Shown: one piece after another, positions 7,984-16,165 of the stretch
Layout: every line of letters starts with the position of its first letter
How positions within the stretch are numbered: the first letter of the stretch is position 1
Assembly (NCBI GenBank): GCA_016223135.1
Contig: JACRPQ010000004.1
Span: forward strand, 868,001-932,000
From: Chloroflexota bacterium
GTDB taxonomy: Bacteria; Chloroflexota; Anaerolineae; Anaerolineales; Villigracilaceae
Length of the DNA: 64,000 nucleotides
Reading direction: 5' to 3'
Program-made: the position numbers and the translations under genes
Notes under the pieces: generated by a model
Databases searched by the model: none
The model's input: the letters and a program-made list of their open reading frames with translations, nothing else
What the model was told of the DNA's origin: nothing

Positions 7984-8454
7984 ATGAGCGAACCGCTTGT
8001 TATCACTTCTGACGATCCGATATTGGAGTCGCTGAATTTCAAGCCTTATCGCAGTAAGGTGGAAAGACGGGTGATTCCTTTTTTGCCTGAGCCGGGCGAC
8101 CCGCAAACGCTCGAAGTGAAAACCCGCTGGGGCGCCGTGCTGACCGCCAAGCCCGGTTACTTTCTCATCAGCGAAGTGGATACGCCCAACGATTACTGGC
8201 CCATTGACCCTCATATTTTCGAAGCGAGTTATAAGATTACGCGCCCCGGTTATTGCATCAAAAGCGCAGTGACGCTGCTGGCGCCGCTCACCGATTTGAC
8301 AGGCGGCGACCCTGACCGTTTGGTGACGGTGGTCTCGCTGGAGGGGGCGGAGACGGTGCGGGCAGGGGATTTTTATCTGGCAAAGGGGGTGAAGGGTGAA
8401 ATTTGGCCCTACCCGAAGAAGAAAGTGGAAGCCGTGATGACGCCTGCCGAGTGA
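7984..8454 (+). CDS. Hypothetical protein, 156 aa
   Basis: I do not recognise the family. The protein is soluble, with no signal or membrane segment. It has a central segment KPGYFLISEVDTPNDYWPI and a repeated IFEASYKITRPGYC pattern, which recalls small proteins that fit a PGDY(I/L)V..VD..WPV pattern. It is divergent from the P-loop gene 89 bp away and is followed immediately by a strong terminator that overlaps its stop, so it is a single-gene unit. Confidence 0.7.
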   Translation: MSEPLVITSDDPILESLNFKPYRSKVERRVIPFLPEPGDPQTLEVKTRWGAVLTAKPGYFLISEVDTPNDYWPIDPHIFEASYKITRPGYCIKSAVTLLAPLTDLTGGDPDRLVTVVSLEGAETVRAGDFYLAKGVKGEIWPYPKKKVEAVMTPAE

Positions 8455-8474
8455 CCCGGCAGGCGTTTTTTTTT
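8441..8474 (+). terminator. Intrinsic terminator overlapping the stop codon
   Basis: CGCCTGCCG and CGGCAGGCG form a perfect 9-bp stem with a 7-base loop, followed by nine T. The left arm lies inside the last codons of the 156-aa gene. Confidence 0.92.
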
Positions 8475-8506
8475 GGGGGGATTTTCTGCTCGGAATTTCT
8501 TTGTGT

Positions 8507-8612
8507 AACGTCAGTTCGGGATAAGCGTCCCGAAGGCTGATTCTGTCCTCGAATCCGCTGCGTCAAAAGCCTTCGGGACGATTCAAAAGCCTTATCCCGA
8601 ATTCAGGTTTGT
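8507..8612 (+). repeat. Dispersed palindromic repeat, family A (most complete copy)
   Basis: TAACGTCAGTTCGGGATAAG starts the element and CTTATCCCGAATTCAGGT ends it, giving outer arms TTCGGGATAAG/CTTATCCCGAA. Inner arms are CGTCCCGAAGGCT and AGCCTTCGGGACG. Related copies are at 5062-5142 and 16166-16431 (interrupted); a 3' fragment is at 36167-36190. The rest of the 8475-8666 gap shows nothing else. Confidence 0.88.
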
Positions 8613-8666
8613 GTACTTCGTGCCCTTCGTGGTTACTGACCTTTTTGCAGTGTAGAGGTCATTGCT

Positions 8667-9341
8667 TTATGGCGCAGTGGAAACATCCCACCAGCGGGAG
8701 AGGTGTTGGCGCGGACGGTTGGGCTGGTCGGCGTAGTGGGAGATGTCGTTGAAGAGCATGAGGCGGGCGCGGGCTGGGTCTTTGAAGTCGAGGATATTGA
8801 GGCAGGCAGGCGCCTGGTCGAGGCGGTCGCGGTAGCCGCGCACGTCAAAACCGAGCAGACTGCTGATGAGCAGGCGGAGGGTGGCTTTGTGCGAGACGAC
8901 GAGGACGTTCCTGTCCTTATGGCTGACGACAATCTCACGGATGACCGGCAAAGCGCGCGCCAGCACGCTGATGCCCGATTCGCCCTCAGCGGGGGCAAAG
9001 GTGAAGGGGTCAGATTCCCAGTTGAGGTATTCCTCGGGGAAGCGTTCCTCTACTTCGCGGCGGGAGAGTCCCTCCCAATGACCGTGACTGATCTCGCGCA
9101 GTCCGTCGCACGGGATGGGAGTCAGTCCGTGCGGTTTGGCGAGTATGACGGCGGTTTCCATTGTTCTATCCAATGGGCTGGTATAGACGGCGTGAATGTC
9201 ATCGTCGGCGAGGCGTTCTGCCAGGTATTGCACTTGGGCACGTCCCTCGTCGGAGAGGTGAATGTTGGCAGCGCCGGAGAAACGGTCTTCGGCGGAGAGC
9301 GGCGTTGCGCCGTGACGGACAAGGTAGAGGCGGGTGGTCAT
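8667..9341 (-). CDS. Histidine phosphatase family protein (phosphoglycerate mutase-like)
   Basis: The 224-residue protein has the RHG motif at residues 9-11 (LVRHGATPLS) with catalytic H10. ISHGHWEGLSRREVEERFP and the second histidine in VVSHKATLRLLI complete the catalytic core. Close family members act on alpha-ribazole phosphate, phosphoserine or broad phosphate esters; the substrate is not determined. It follows the lipoprotein hydrolase gene by 4 bp on the same strand, so they are probably one transcript. Confidence 0.9.
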   Translation of the reverse strand: MTTRLYLVRHGATPLSAEDRFSGAANIHLSDEGRAQVQYLAERLADDDIHAVYTSPLDRTMETAVILAKPHGLTPIPCDGLREISHGHWEGLSRREVEERFPEEYLNWESDPFTFAPAEGESGISVLARALPVIREIVVSHKDRNVLVVSHKATLRLLISSLLGFDVRGYRDRLDQAPACLNILDFKDPARARLMLFNDISHYADQPNRPRQHLSRWWDVSTAP

Positions 9342-9345
9342 GTGC

Positions 9346-10431
9346 TTATTTTACATAACGATCGAAGAATTCAATCGTCCTTTGCATGGCAGTGCTGAAG
9401 GAGTTCGAGATGTTGTGATTGTCGCCCTCGTAGGTGTAGAGTTCCACGTATTGCCCGGCGGCGAGCATTTGGTAGAAGAGAGTCTCGGAAAAGGCAACCG
9501 GCACGTCGGTATCGGCGGTGCCGTGATGCAATTGGATGGGACCGGAGATTTCGCTCAGATATGAATTGGCGGAGATGGCGTTCCAAAATTCGGGGTTTGT
9601 TTCGGGCGAGCCGTATTGCTGTACAAAGGTGGTGCGCCAGGAACCGGGGCGGGGCATGGAATCGGGGGAGGCGGCAGGTCCGCGGCGCCAGTTGTAGAGC
9701 AGGTCGGGATAGGAGGCGACGACGCCCGCCCAGATGACGCCGGCTTTGATGTCGGGAGAGATGACCATGGAGCGCAGGGTGATGTAGCCGCCCATGGAAT
9801 GTCCCCACATGCCGATGCGGTTTGGGTCGGCGTCGGGGTAACGTTTTACCGAGGCGACGGCGTTAAGCACGTCTATGGTGTAGTCGGGGTTGCTGTAGGC
9901 GCCTCTTGCCTGACCTTCGGACTGGTCGTGCCCGCGATAATCGGAGCGGAAGACGATGTAGCCGCTGCGGGCGATGAGGTCCACATAGGCGACGTAGCGT
10001 TCGGTGGTGCGATAGACCTGCGGCGGGATGTAGCCGTGGTTGAAGACGATGACGGGCCAGCCGCTGGGAGGTTTTTCACCGTTGGGAACGGTCATGAGGG
10101 CGTAGATTTTCAGTCCTTCGGAAAGATAGGAAACGTAGTAGCGCCGGTAATTCACGCCAGGGTCGAGTTCGCGCTCGATGACGATGTCACTGCCGGGGTA
10201 GGAGCGGGCGCGCATCGCTTCGATTTCCAGCGGATGCGGCGTGGGAGTGGGGGTGGGGAGGGGAGTAGATGTTGGAGCGGCGGTATCGGTGGGAAGAGGC
10301 AGCGAGGAGGCAAAGGCTGTGGGAGGCGGGTCAGCCGTCGGCGCGGAGGGCGAAGCGGCGGATGTCCCACAGGCGGAGAGGAACAGAGCGAGGAGAAGAG
10401 TCGCGCGGAAATAAAGTTTGGTCTTGTCCAT
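9346..10431 (-). CDS. Secreted alpha/beta hydrolase lipoprotein (S9/prolyl-oligopeptidase-like)
   Basis: The 361-residue protein has a lipoprotein signal peptide with a lipobox LSAC (C21) and then a Pro/Thr-rich linker to about residue 75. The hydrolase domain shows FNHGYIPP (oxyanion region), nucleophile elbow GHSMGGY, acid in HGTADTDVP and a final histidine in EGDNHNIS. It would act as an extracytoplasmic esterase or peptidase. ATG 10431 is supported by the signal peptide; the upstream open frame is antisense to the PAP2 gene's end. The start codon lies in the loop of a perfect 12-bp hairpin. Confidence 0.85.
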   Translation of the reverse strand: MDKTKLYFRATLLLALFLSACGTSAASPSAPTADPPPTAFASSLPLPTDTAAPTSTPLPTPTPTPHPLEIEAMRARSYPGSDIVIERELDPGVNYRRYYVSYLSEGLKIYALMTVPNGEKPPSGWPVIVFNHGYIPPQVYRTTERYVAYVDLIARSGYIVFRSDYRGHDQSEGQARGAYSNPDYTIDVLNAVASVKRYPDADPNRIGMWGHSMGGYITLRSMVISPDIKAGVIWAGVVASYPDLLYNWRRGPAASPDSMPRPGSWRTTFVQQYGSPETNPEFWNAISANSYLSEISGPIQLHHGTADTDVPVAFSETLFYQMLAAGQYVELYTYEGDNHNISNSFSTAMQRTIEFFDRYVK

Positions 10432-10451
10432 TCCGTTTAGACAAGACCAAA
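10417..10451 (-). promoter_or_regulatory. Perfect hairpin enclosing the lipoprotein gene start
   Basis: TTTGGTCTTGTC (10417-10428) and GACAAGACCAAA (10440-10451) are perfect inverted repeats around an 11-base loop that holds the ATG and the weak AACGGA ribosome site. The structure could gate translation. It is a sequence observation; function is inferred. Confidence 0.5.
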
Positions 10452-10495
10452 GCCCTGAATATTTCCCTGCCTTGCGGAGTGGACGTTGGAGACCA

Positions 10496-11464
10496 TTACG
10501 CTTCGGTTTCCGCCAGTTTTGTCTTGATGAAGACCCAGGGGGCAAGGAAGGTTGCCCAGAAGGTGGCGAGACCGTAGCGGATGTAGCGCAGGATGTAGCC
10601 CAGAGTGGATGCGTCAGGGGCGAGGGCGGCGAAGGCGAGGTCGAGACCAAAGTAGAGGACGAGCAAGCCGATGATGCCAAGCAGGTAGCGGGTGATGCGT
10701 TTGACCCAGGGTCCCTGCGCGGAGAAGCGGGCATAGCGGCGCATGAGGACGTAGCCAGCGTATGTGCCGAAGACGGCGCCGCCCAGGGTGATGAACTGGT
10801 AGATGTTGCGGGCTTCGGCGGCATAGCTGCTCCATTCGACGGGGTCGGGCGTGTTGGCGATGAGGGCGCGGATGATGAAACCAGTGACGACCATGAGCAG
10901 GGAGCAGAGGAAGCCCAGCCCGATTTGAGCAAAGAGGGTCATGCCAGCCAGCCAGTCGCGGACAGGTTTTGCCCAGCGGGCAAACGCCCAGAGCATGGTG
11001 AAGCCGATGAGCCAGCCGAAGAGCGTATCCTGCGGGAAGTGAACGCCGAGGTAGAGGCGCGAGAAAGCGATGAAGAAGACGACGATGCCAATGAGCCAGC
11101 GCACCCAGTTCTGTTTGACCTGAGTGATGAGATAGCCGCCGACGGCAAGCGAATCGCTGGCATGGGAGGAAGGGATGCCGTAGGATGTTTCAGCGCTTAA
11201 GGCTTTGACTCCGCCCAGCCAGTAGGGGCGCGGCTGGTGAAAAAGAAGTTTGAAGGAGGATGAGATGAAGTCGGTGTAGATGAGCAGAAGCAAGGCGCGG
11301 ATGCCGATGCGCCGATCCACCGCCCAGTAGAGGAAGGGAACGAGCAGGAGGTAGAACTCGATGCGCCCGAGGAAGGTGAAGCCGTTCATGACACCGTCGA
11401 GGGCGGGGCTGAAGGTCTGCAATGCTTGGATGAAGCGAATGCCGAGTTGGTAGATGGGTTCCAT
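10496..11464 (-). CDS. PAP2-family membrane phosphatase
   Basis: The 322-residue polytopic protein has the three acid-phosphatase motifs: K-x6-RP (KLLFHQPRP), PSSHA (in place of PSGH) and SRLYLGVHFPQD with the catalytic histidine. About eight membrane segments are predicted. Such enzymes dephosphorylate lipid phosphates such as undecaprenyl pyrophosphate or phosphatidic acid. ATG 11464 has AAGGAG eight bases upstream. Its substrate cannot be read from sequence. Confidence 0.9.
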   Translation of the reverse strand: MEPIYQLGIRFIQALQTFSPALDGVMNGFTFLGRIEFYLLLVPFLYWAVDRRIGIRALLLLIYTDFISSSFKLLFHQPRPYWLGGVKALSAETSYGIPSSHASDSLAVGGYLITQVKQNWVRWLIGIVVFFIAFSRLYLGVHFPQDTLFGWLIGFTMLWAFARWAKPVRDWLAGMTLFAQIGLGFLCSLLMVVTGFIIRALIANTPDPVEWSSYAAEARNIYQFITLGGAVFGTYAGYVLMRRYARFSAQGPWVKRITRYLLGIIGLLVLYFGLDLAFAALAPDASTLGYILRYIRYGLATFWATFLAPWVFIKTKLAETEA

Positions 11465-11479
11465 GGTGTTCTCCTTTTC

Positions 11480-11525
11480 ATCGCTCTTCTCTTGCTGGGA
11501 GAGGGGCTGGGGTGAGGGTGAAAAG
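11480..11525. repeat. CTCTTCTC...GGGAGAGGGG intergenic hairpin
   Basis: TTCTCTTGCTGGGAGAG followed by GGCTGGGGTGAGGGTGAAAAGCG lies in the divergent gap between the PAP2 and ECF genes. It belongs to the CTCTCCC/GGGAGAG hairpin family noted at 4143. A second short hairpin (AAGACCTTTAGGGTCT) follows at about 11561. Nothing coding is seen in the gap. Confidence 0.45.
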
Positions 11526-11652
11526 CGCTGCTGACGGCAATTTTTCGAACAGGGCAAATAAAGACCTTTAGGGTCTGCGGTTGCAAAGGGCTGAGCAATT
11601 GCAAATATAGTATAAACCAGAAAAGCAAGCGGGTTATCAGACGGCACTTTTT

Positions 11653-11679
11653 TTGCCGCCGCTGTTTCTGTTTTATAAT
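11653..11679 (+). promoter_or_regulatory. Candidate promoter of the ECF transporter operon
   Basis: A perfect TATAAT at 11674-11679 sits 28 bp before the ecfA ATG, with TTGCCG as a weak -35 at 11653 (15-bp spacing). No known riboswitch motif was recognised in the 240-bp gap that could identify the transported vitamin. Confidence 0.5.
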
Positions 11680-11707
11680 TTGCGCATCTCTGTTATTGGA
11701 AACTGTG

Positions 11708-13321
11708 ATGCCCAATCCCCCCCTTGTTATCGAAAACCTATCCTTCCGTTACCGCGACCGCCAGGAGACGGCGATTCGCAACATTTCCTTTGAAGCGCAG
11801 CCGGGCGAGGTGTTGTTGATTGCCGGCGCCAGCGGCTGCGGCAAGACGACTCTCATCCGCTGTATCAACGGTTTGATTCCGCGTTCCTACAAAGGGGAAA
11901 TGACGGGTTCCGTCCGCGTCTTTGGCGAGGACACTTCGACATGGAAACTCGCGCAAATCTCACAAAAAATCGGAACGGTTCTGCAGGACCCCGAACGGCA
12001 AATCCTCGGCACGAAGGTGCTGAACGAGGTCGCTTTTGGGTTGGAAAATCTGGGGCTTCCGCGCGATGAGATTTTGGAGCGCGTGGATGAGGCGCTCAGG
12101 CTCTTGAAAATTTTCCACCTGCGGGAGCGGGAAACCTTCACGCTCTCTGGCGGGGAGAAGCAAAAGGTGGCGCTGGCGGGAGTGCTGGCAATGCGCCCGT
12201 CCATTTTGCTGTTGGATGAGCCGCTGGCAAGCCTCGATCCTGCCTCGGCGCTGGACGCCTTGGACACCGCACGCTTCCTCGCCGACCAGGGCATGACCAT
12301 TCTGATGGTGGAGCATCGCGTGGAGGATGTTTTGCGAATCCAGCCGGAGCGGGTCATGTTCATGAGCGGCGGCGAGATTCGTTACCTTGGGAGTCTTTCG
12401 GGGTTATCCAAAGTGGTGAACTACCGCGAAGTCAAACTCCGCGCCGAAGAGATCGTCGAACGCGCTAGGCAGGATCCGCCTCCAGCGGAGATAAGGATTC
12501 TTCCGGGGGCGGCAGGCAAAGGGGAGTCTGAAGCGCTGGTCAAGTTCGAGGATGTCGCCTTTGGGTATGAGTCGGATGTCGAGGTCCTGCATGGCATCAA
12601 TCTCGAGATCCGGCGCGGCGACGTGATCGCGGTGCTGGGTCCGAACGGCGCAGGCAAGACGACTTTCGTCAAACACGCCATCGGTTTGCTCAAGCCGAAG
12701 AGGGGGCGTGTGCTGGTCAACGGGCGCGACACACGCGAATCCAGCGTGGCGCAGATTGCCAGCACGCTGGGGTATGTGTTTCAAAGCCCAAGTCATATGT
12801 TGTTTGCGCCGACGGTGCGCGAGGAGTTGTCGTTCGGTCCCAAAAACCTTCGTCATTCGGAGGAACAAATCGAACAGGAGGTGAAAGAGGCGCTGAGAAT
12901 TGTGAACCTTTCCGATAAGGAGCAAGACCCTCCGCTGGCGCTTTCTTTTGGCCAGCAGAAGCGCGTGAGCATTGCGGCAATCCTGGCGATGCAGTCGCGC
13001 ATCCTGGTGATGGACGAACCGACCGCCGGGCAGGATTATCAGAATTACATGAACTTCATGGATTCGATCCTGCAGCTGCCCTCCTTTGAGGCGATCCTGT
13101 TCATCACCCACGATGTTGACCTGGCGGTGATCTACGCCAACCGCGTGTTGATCGTGAATGATGGGAGACTGATTGCCGACGGGAAGCCGCAAGACGTACT
13201 GCGCGACTTCGACCAACTCAAAGCCAACCGCCTCGTGCCGACCTCATTGCTGGCTCTCAACCTCGAACATTTCCCCGCGACGGGCCGCTTCATGAAGGCG
13301 GAGGCGCTGGCGCATATCTGA
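11708..13321 (+). CDS. ECF transporter ATPase, two fused ABC domains
   Basis: The 537-residue protein carries both EcfA-type nucleotide-binding domains in tandem. Domain 1 has Walker A GASGCGKTT (about residues 40-48), signature LSGGEKQ and Walker B LLLDEPL. Domain 2 has Walker A GPNGAGKTT, a signature written SFGQQKR, and VMDEPTAG. It powers vitamin or metal uptake with the adjacent S and T components. ATG 11708 is preferred over 11696. Usually EcfA1 and EcfA2 are separate genes; the fusion is common in some phyla. Confidence 0.92.
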   Translation: MPNPPLVIENLSFRYRDRQETAIRNISFEAQPGEVLLIAGASGCGKTTLIRCINGLIPRSYKGEMTGSVRVFGEDTSTWKLAQISQKIGTVLQDPERQILGTKVLNEVAFGLENLGLPRDEILERVDEALRLLKIFHLRERETFTLSGGEKQKVALAGVLAMRPSILLLDEPLASLDPASALDALDTARFLADQGMTILMVEHRVEDVLRIQPERVMFMSGGEIRYLGSLSGLSKVVNYREVKLRAEEIVERARQDPPPAEIRILPGAAGKGESEALVKFEDVAFGYESDVEVLHGINLEIRRGDVIAVLGPNGAGKTTFVKHAIGLLKPKRGRVLVNGRDTRESSVAQIASTLGYVFQSPSHMLFAPTVREELSFGPKNLRHSEEQIEQEVKEALRIVNLSDKEQDPPLALSFGQQKRVSIAAILAMQSRILVMDEPTAGQDYQNYMNFMDSILQLPSFEAILFITHDVDLAVIYANRVLIVNDGRLIADGKPQDVLRDFDQLKANRLVPTSLLALNLEHFPATGRFMKAEALAHI

Positions 13322-13341
13322 TTTCAAAAGAGGAGAAGAAA

Positions 13342-14283
13342 ATGGACAAGAATTTTCGCAGTGTTCTCTATTCTCTGGTCGGGATTCTCGCCCTGATGCT
13401 GTTTCTGATTCTGTTCCTGGGGAACGTGCTTGGGCTATCCCGCTTCCAGACCGACCAAGCCACACTGGGTTTGCGTCTGGGCTTTATGTTCATCGGCTTG
13501 CTGGCGGTGTATGTGGTCTATAGCGTTACCAAAGACAGCCCCGCGTGGGAAGTAGGCACCCGCCAGGTGGTGTGGATGGCAATCGGCGCGGCGCTTTACG
13601 CTGTATTCTCCTGGTTTTTCAACGTCACTGTGTTTGTTGTGCCGTCGCTCAGCCAGGTTGCCTTACGTCCCGCGATTGCAATCCCGATGTTCTTTGGATA
13701 TGCGTTCGGTCCGGTGGTGGGTTTCTTCACCGGCATTGTCGGCAATACATTTGGCGACGCCATTTCCGGCTTTGGTCTGTATCCTCAGTGGAGTGTTGGG
13801 AACGGATTGATCGGCTTTATCGCCGGAATCCCCGCCTTGTTTGCCGACCGCAAGCGCAGCATGGATACCGTCCTGTGGGTGGGAGGCGTGCTGACCGTAC
13901 TGGCGACCGTCGTCTACTTCCTGAACCGCGACCAAACCAACATGATGTTTTTTGATCCCGCCAACAACGTTTTCGGCGACCAGCCCATTGCGTTGACCGC
14001 CGGCATCTCCGTGCTGATTGGCTTTGTGCTGGTGCTGATCGTCCGCTTTGCGTTTGGGAAGAACGTTGATATTGCCGCCGCTGTGACGTGGGGCATGCTC
14101 GGCAACCTCATCGGCATCGGCTATGCCGCCATTTCCGATATATGGATCAACGGCTATAGTTTTGCCGCCGCCATTGTGGGCGAGTTCCTGCCCGCGGCTG
14201 GACCGAACCTGATCTTTGCCGCTATTCTCGTGCCTTTGCTTGTCGTCGCTTATTCGGCTGTGCAGAGACAGTCGGGAAGATAA
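13342..14283 (+). CDS. ECF transporter substrate-capture (S) component
   Basis: The 313-residue membrane protein has about seven to eight hydrophobic segments. It contains AIAIPMFFGYAFGPVVGFFTGIVGNTFGDAISGFG, split here as the GYAFGP and GNTFGDA motifs common in S components. AGAGGAGAAG precedes the ATG. It lies between the ATPase and T genes (20-bp and 84-bp gaps), forming a complete group I-type ECF cassette. The vitamin or ion bound cannot be assigned from sequence. Confidence 0.85.
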   Translation: MDKNFRSVLYSLVGILALMLFLILFLGNVLGLSRFQTDQATLGLRLGFMFIGLLAVYVVYSVTKDSPAWEVGTRQVVWMAIGAALYAVFSWFFNVTVFVVPSLSQVALRPAIAIPMFFGYAFGPVVGFFTGIVGNTFGDAISGFGLYPQWSVGNGLIGFIAGIPALFADRKRSMDTVLWVGGVLTVLATVVYFLNRDQTNMMFFDPANNVFGDQPIALTAGISVLIGFVLVLIVRFAFGKNVDIAAAVTWGMLGNLIGIGYAAISDIWINGYSFAAAIVGEFLPAAGPNLIFAAILVPLLVVAYSAVQRQSGR

Positions 14284-14289
14284 TTGTAA

Positions 14290-14366
14290 GCAGTGGTCAG
14301 TGATCAGTTTCCCTGGTCACTGACCACTCACTGATAACTGATCACTGATAACTGATAACTGGTCAC
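14290..14366. repeat. GATCAGTG / CTGATAACTG word array
   Basis: Variants of GTCAGTGATCAG and ACTGATAACTGATCAC fill the entire gap between the S and T component genes. Both orientations are present, so it can fold on itself. It ends GGTCACC directly before the ecfT ATG and leaves no Shine-Dalgarno sequence. Related arrays lie at 40632, 51600 and 52083. Confidence 0.85.
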
Positions 14367-14367
14367 C

Positions 14368-15243
14368 ATGCTCATTCCCTGGCGTTATCGAAAACGCGAA
14401 AACTCTTTCATCCAAAGCTTTGACCCGCGTGCCTGGCTGATTTTTTATATTTGCTTTCTTTTTTCGGCGCTGGCGTTCTGGGACATGCGTTTCCTGCTTC
14501 CATTTTTCGCCGCTGCGCTTTTTGTTTTATTCACTTCGGGGGTCAAGTGGCATGAAATTCGCCGCGCTTTCCTTTTTATTGTAGGGTTCGTGTTCTTCTT
14601 TGCCATGCTGACATTTCTAACCGGGCGCGGCGGCGTCGAGCATTACACGGAAGAACATCTCATACATCGTTTCCAGGCTTCGTTCTCAATTCTGGGTTGG
14701 GTTCCGACCCTGGATATTACGGTGGAAAGGGTGGTTTACGCCCTCAGTCAGTTTTTGCGCGTGGGCAGCATGGCAATCATGACCATCCTGATTCCCTATT
14801 CGCTCAACCCCGCCTTGTATGGCATCACCTTCAAGGGACTTGGTCTCAACGACAAATTCGCCTACGCCATGGATCTGACCATGCGCTTCATCCCGACCTT
14901 TGCCCGCGACTTCCAACTGACAGTGGATGCCCAGCGGGCGCGCGGCTATGAACTCGAGAAATTCAGCGGCGGGCTTATCGAACAAGTCCGCAAGATGGGA
15001 CCGATTTTTGTGCCGGTCGTCATCCACGCCATCATCGGCAGTGAAGACATCATTGACGCGATGGATTTGCGCGCCTTTGGCGTCGGTCCGCGCACGTGGA
15101 TTGACGTGTTGGAGCGCAAACAACGCGACCGCATCCTGATTGGGTTTGGTGTGGCGCTTCTCGTCCTTTCTCTTGCTTTGGGGATATTCGGCTACGGCGG
15201 CTTCTGGGTTCCTGAAACCTTTTTGCGGCTGGCAGGCGGTTAA
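14368..15243 (+). CDS. ecfT: ECF transporter transmembrane (T) component
   Basis: The 291-residue membrane protein has four to five hydrophobic segments. The cytoplasmic coupling region includes the EcfT hallmark ARGYELE (about residue 191) and a second Ala-Arg-Gly-like segment DLRAFGVGPR. It links the fused ATPase to the S component. The start follows the word array without a ribosome site, so translation may depend on coupling with the upstream gene. A strong bidirectional terminator ends the operon. Confidence 0.92.
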   Translation: MLIPWRYRKRENSFIQSFDPRAWLIFYICFLFSALAFWDMRFLLPFFAAALFVLFTSGVKWHEIRRAFLFIVGFVFFFAMLTFLTGRGGVEHYTEEHLIHRFQASFSILGWVPTLDITVERVVYALSQFLRVGSMAIMTILIPYSLNPALYGITFKGLGLNDKFAYAMDLTMRFIPTFARDFQLTVDAQRARGYELEKFSGGLIEQVRKMGPIFVPVVIHAIIGSEDIIDAMDLRAFGVGPRTWIDVLERKQRDRILIGFGVALLVLSLALGIFGYGGFWVPETFLRLAGG

Positions 15244-15246
15244 ATC

Positions 15247-15277
15247 AAAAAGCGACGCTGAGCAGCGTCGCTTTTTT
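15247..15277. terminator. Bidirectional intrinsic terminator
   Basis: AGCGACGCTG and CAGCGTCGCT pair perfectly around AG, with A-runs on the left and T-runs on the right. It serves ecfT (plus) and the convergent DUF1684 gene (minus). Confidence 0.92.
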
Positions 15278-15291
15278 CATGAATAGAGGGG

Positions 15292-16116
15292 CTAATGATG
15301 CCCACTGTATCTTTCCCCCGCCTCAATGCGGACATTCAGGCGGTTCTCCTGCGGCGGGAAGGTGCAGGTGGCGTAATCGGTGAAAGCGCAGGGCGGGTTG
15401 TAGGCTTTGTTGAAATCCAGGAACACTTTGCCGTTGTCGTGCGCGTCGGTGTAGTGATAACGTCCCGAAGGATAGGTCGTATCGCCGTTGGTTAAATCCA
15501 TGAACTGAATGTAGAGGCGGTGGTCGGGCAACTCGCTTGCGACCAATTCGTAGGTCTGACCGTTCAGTTCGAAAGTGACATAGCCTTCCACCCGTTCGTC
15601 CAGGATGGCGCCCAGGATGTCGGGCATTTTGACGATGCGGGGCGTATCATAGCGGATGTAGTTAGCGGGGATGCGAAATTCCTCGTTGACCGGATACCAC
15701 TCACGGGGCGGAAAGGTGCGGCGTTCTTCCCGTGTGTTGTCCCACAAACGGATGCCCACTCCTTTTGAGCGGCGCACCACCACCATCCGCATCTCGTTGA
15801 AGGTGATGAAACTTGGCACATCTTCCTGGTCGGCATCCAGCAGGGCGGATTTTGTCACCGTGCCGTTGACTTCGACCGGCAGGTTTCCCTCCACCTGAAG
15901 CGTGACGTTGCTGCCGTCGAACTCGAAAGTCCCCAGTCGTTTGGGCGCGCGGGCGGGTAGGCGAATGTCGCAATCGGGGTCAGAGCCGATGATATTTTCG
16001 CCCTTCCGAAGCCAAAACAGTCCTGCCAGCGCCAGCCAGCTGTTTTCGCGGCGCAGGTTGGCGTCCACTTCCTTGCGCCATTTGAGAACGTTATTGATGT
16101 ATTCTTCGTTTGGCAT
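15292..16116 (-). CDS. DUF1684 domain protein
   Basis: The 274-residue soluble protein shows the DUF1684 pattern: an N-terminal WRKEVDANLRRENSWLALAGLFWL, a central GQTYELVA region, and the signature FNKAYNPPCAFTDYATC, PPQENRLNVRIEAGE near the end. No catalytic role is established for the family. It has its own unit: the start has only repeats upstream and the stop faces the shared terminator. Confidence 0.88.
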   Translation of the reverse strand: MPNEEYINNVLKWRKEVDANLRRENSWLALAGLFWLRKGENIIGSDPDCDIRLPARAPKRLGTFEFDGSNVTLQVEGNLPVEVNGTVTKSALLDADQEDVPSFITFNEMRMVVVRRSKGVGIRLWDNTREERRTFPPREWYPVNEEFRIPANYIRYDTPRIVKMPDILGAILDERVEGYVTFELNGQTYELVASELPDHRLYIQFMDLTNGDTTYPSGRYHYTDAHDNGKVFLDFNKAYNPPCAFTDYATCTFPPQENRLNVRIEAGERYSGHH

Positions 16117-16165
16117 GGCGTGATTATACCGTTCTCGTGAAAAATTCGATTTGCAATTTTGTAAC

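Noticed and set aside
10432-10932. Long N-terminal extension of the lipoprotein gene
   Set aside because: The signal peptide starts at 10431 and the extra frame is Ser/Thr-rich antisense of the PAP2 gene.
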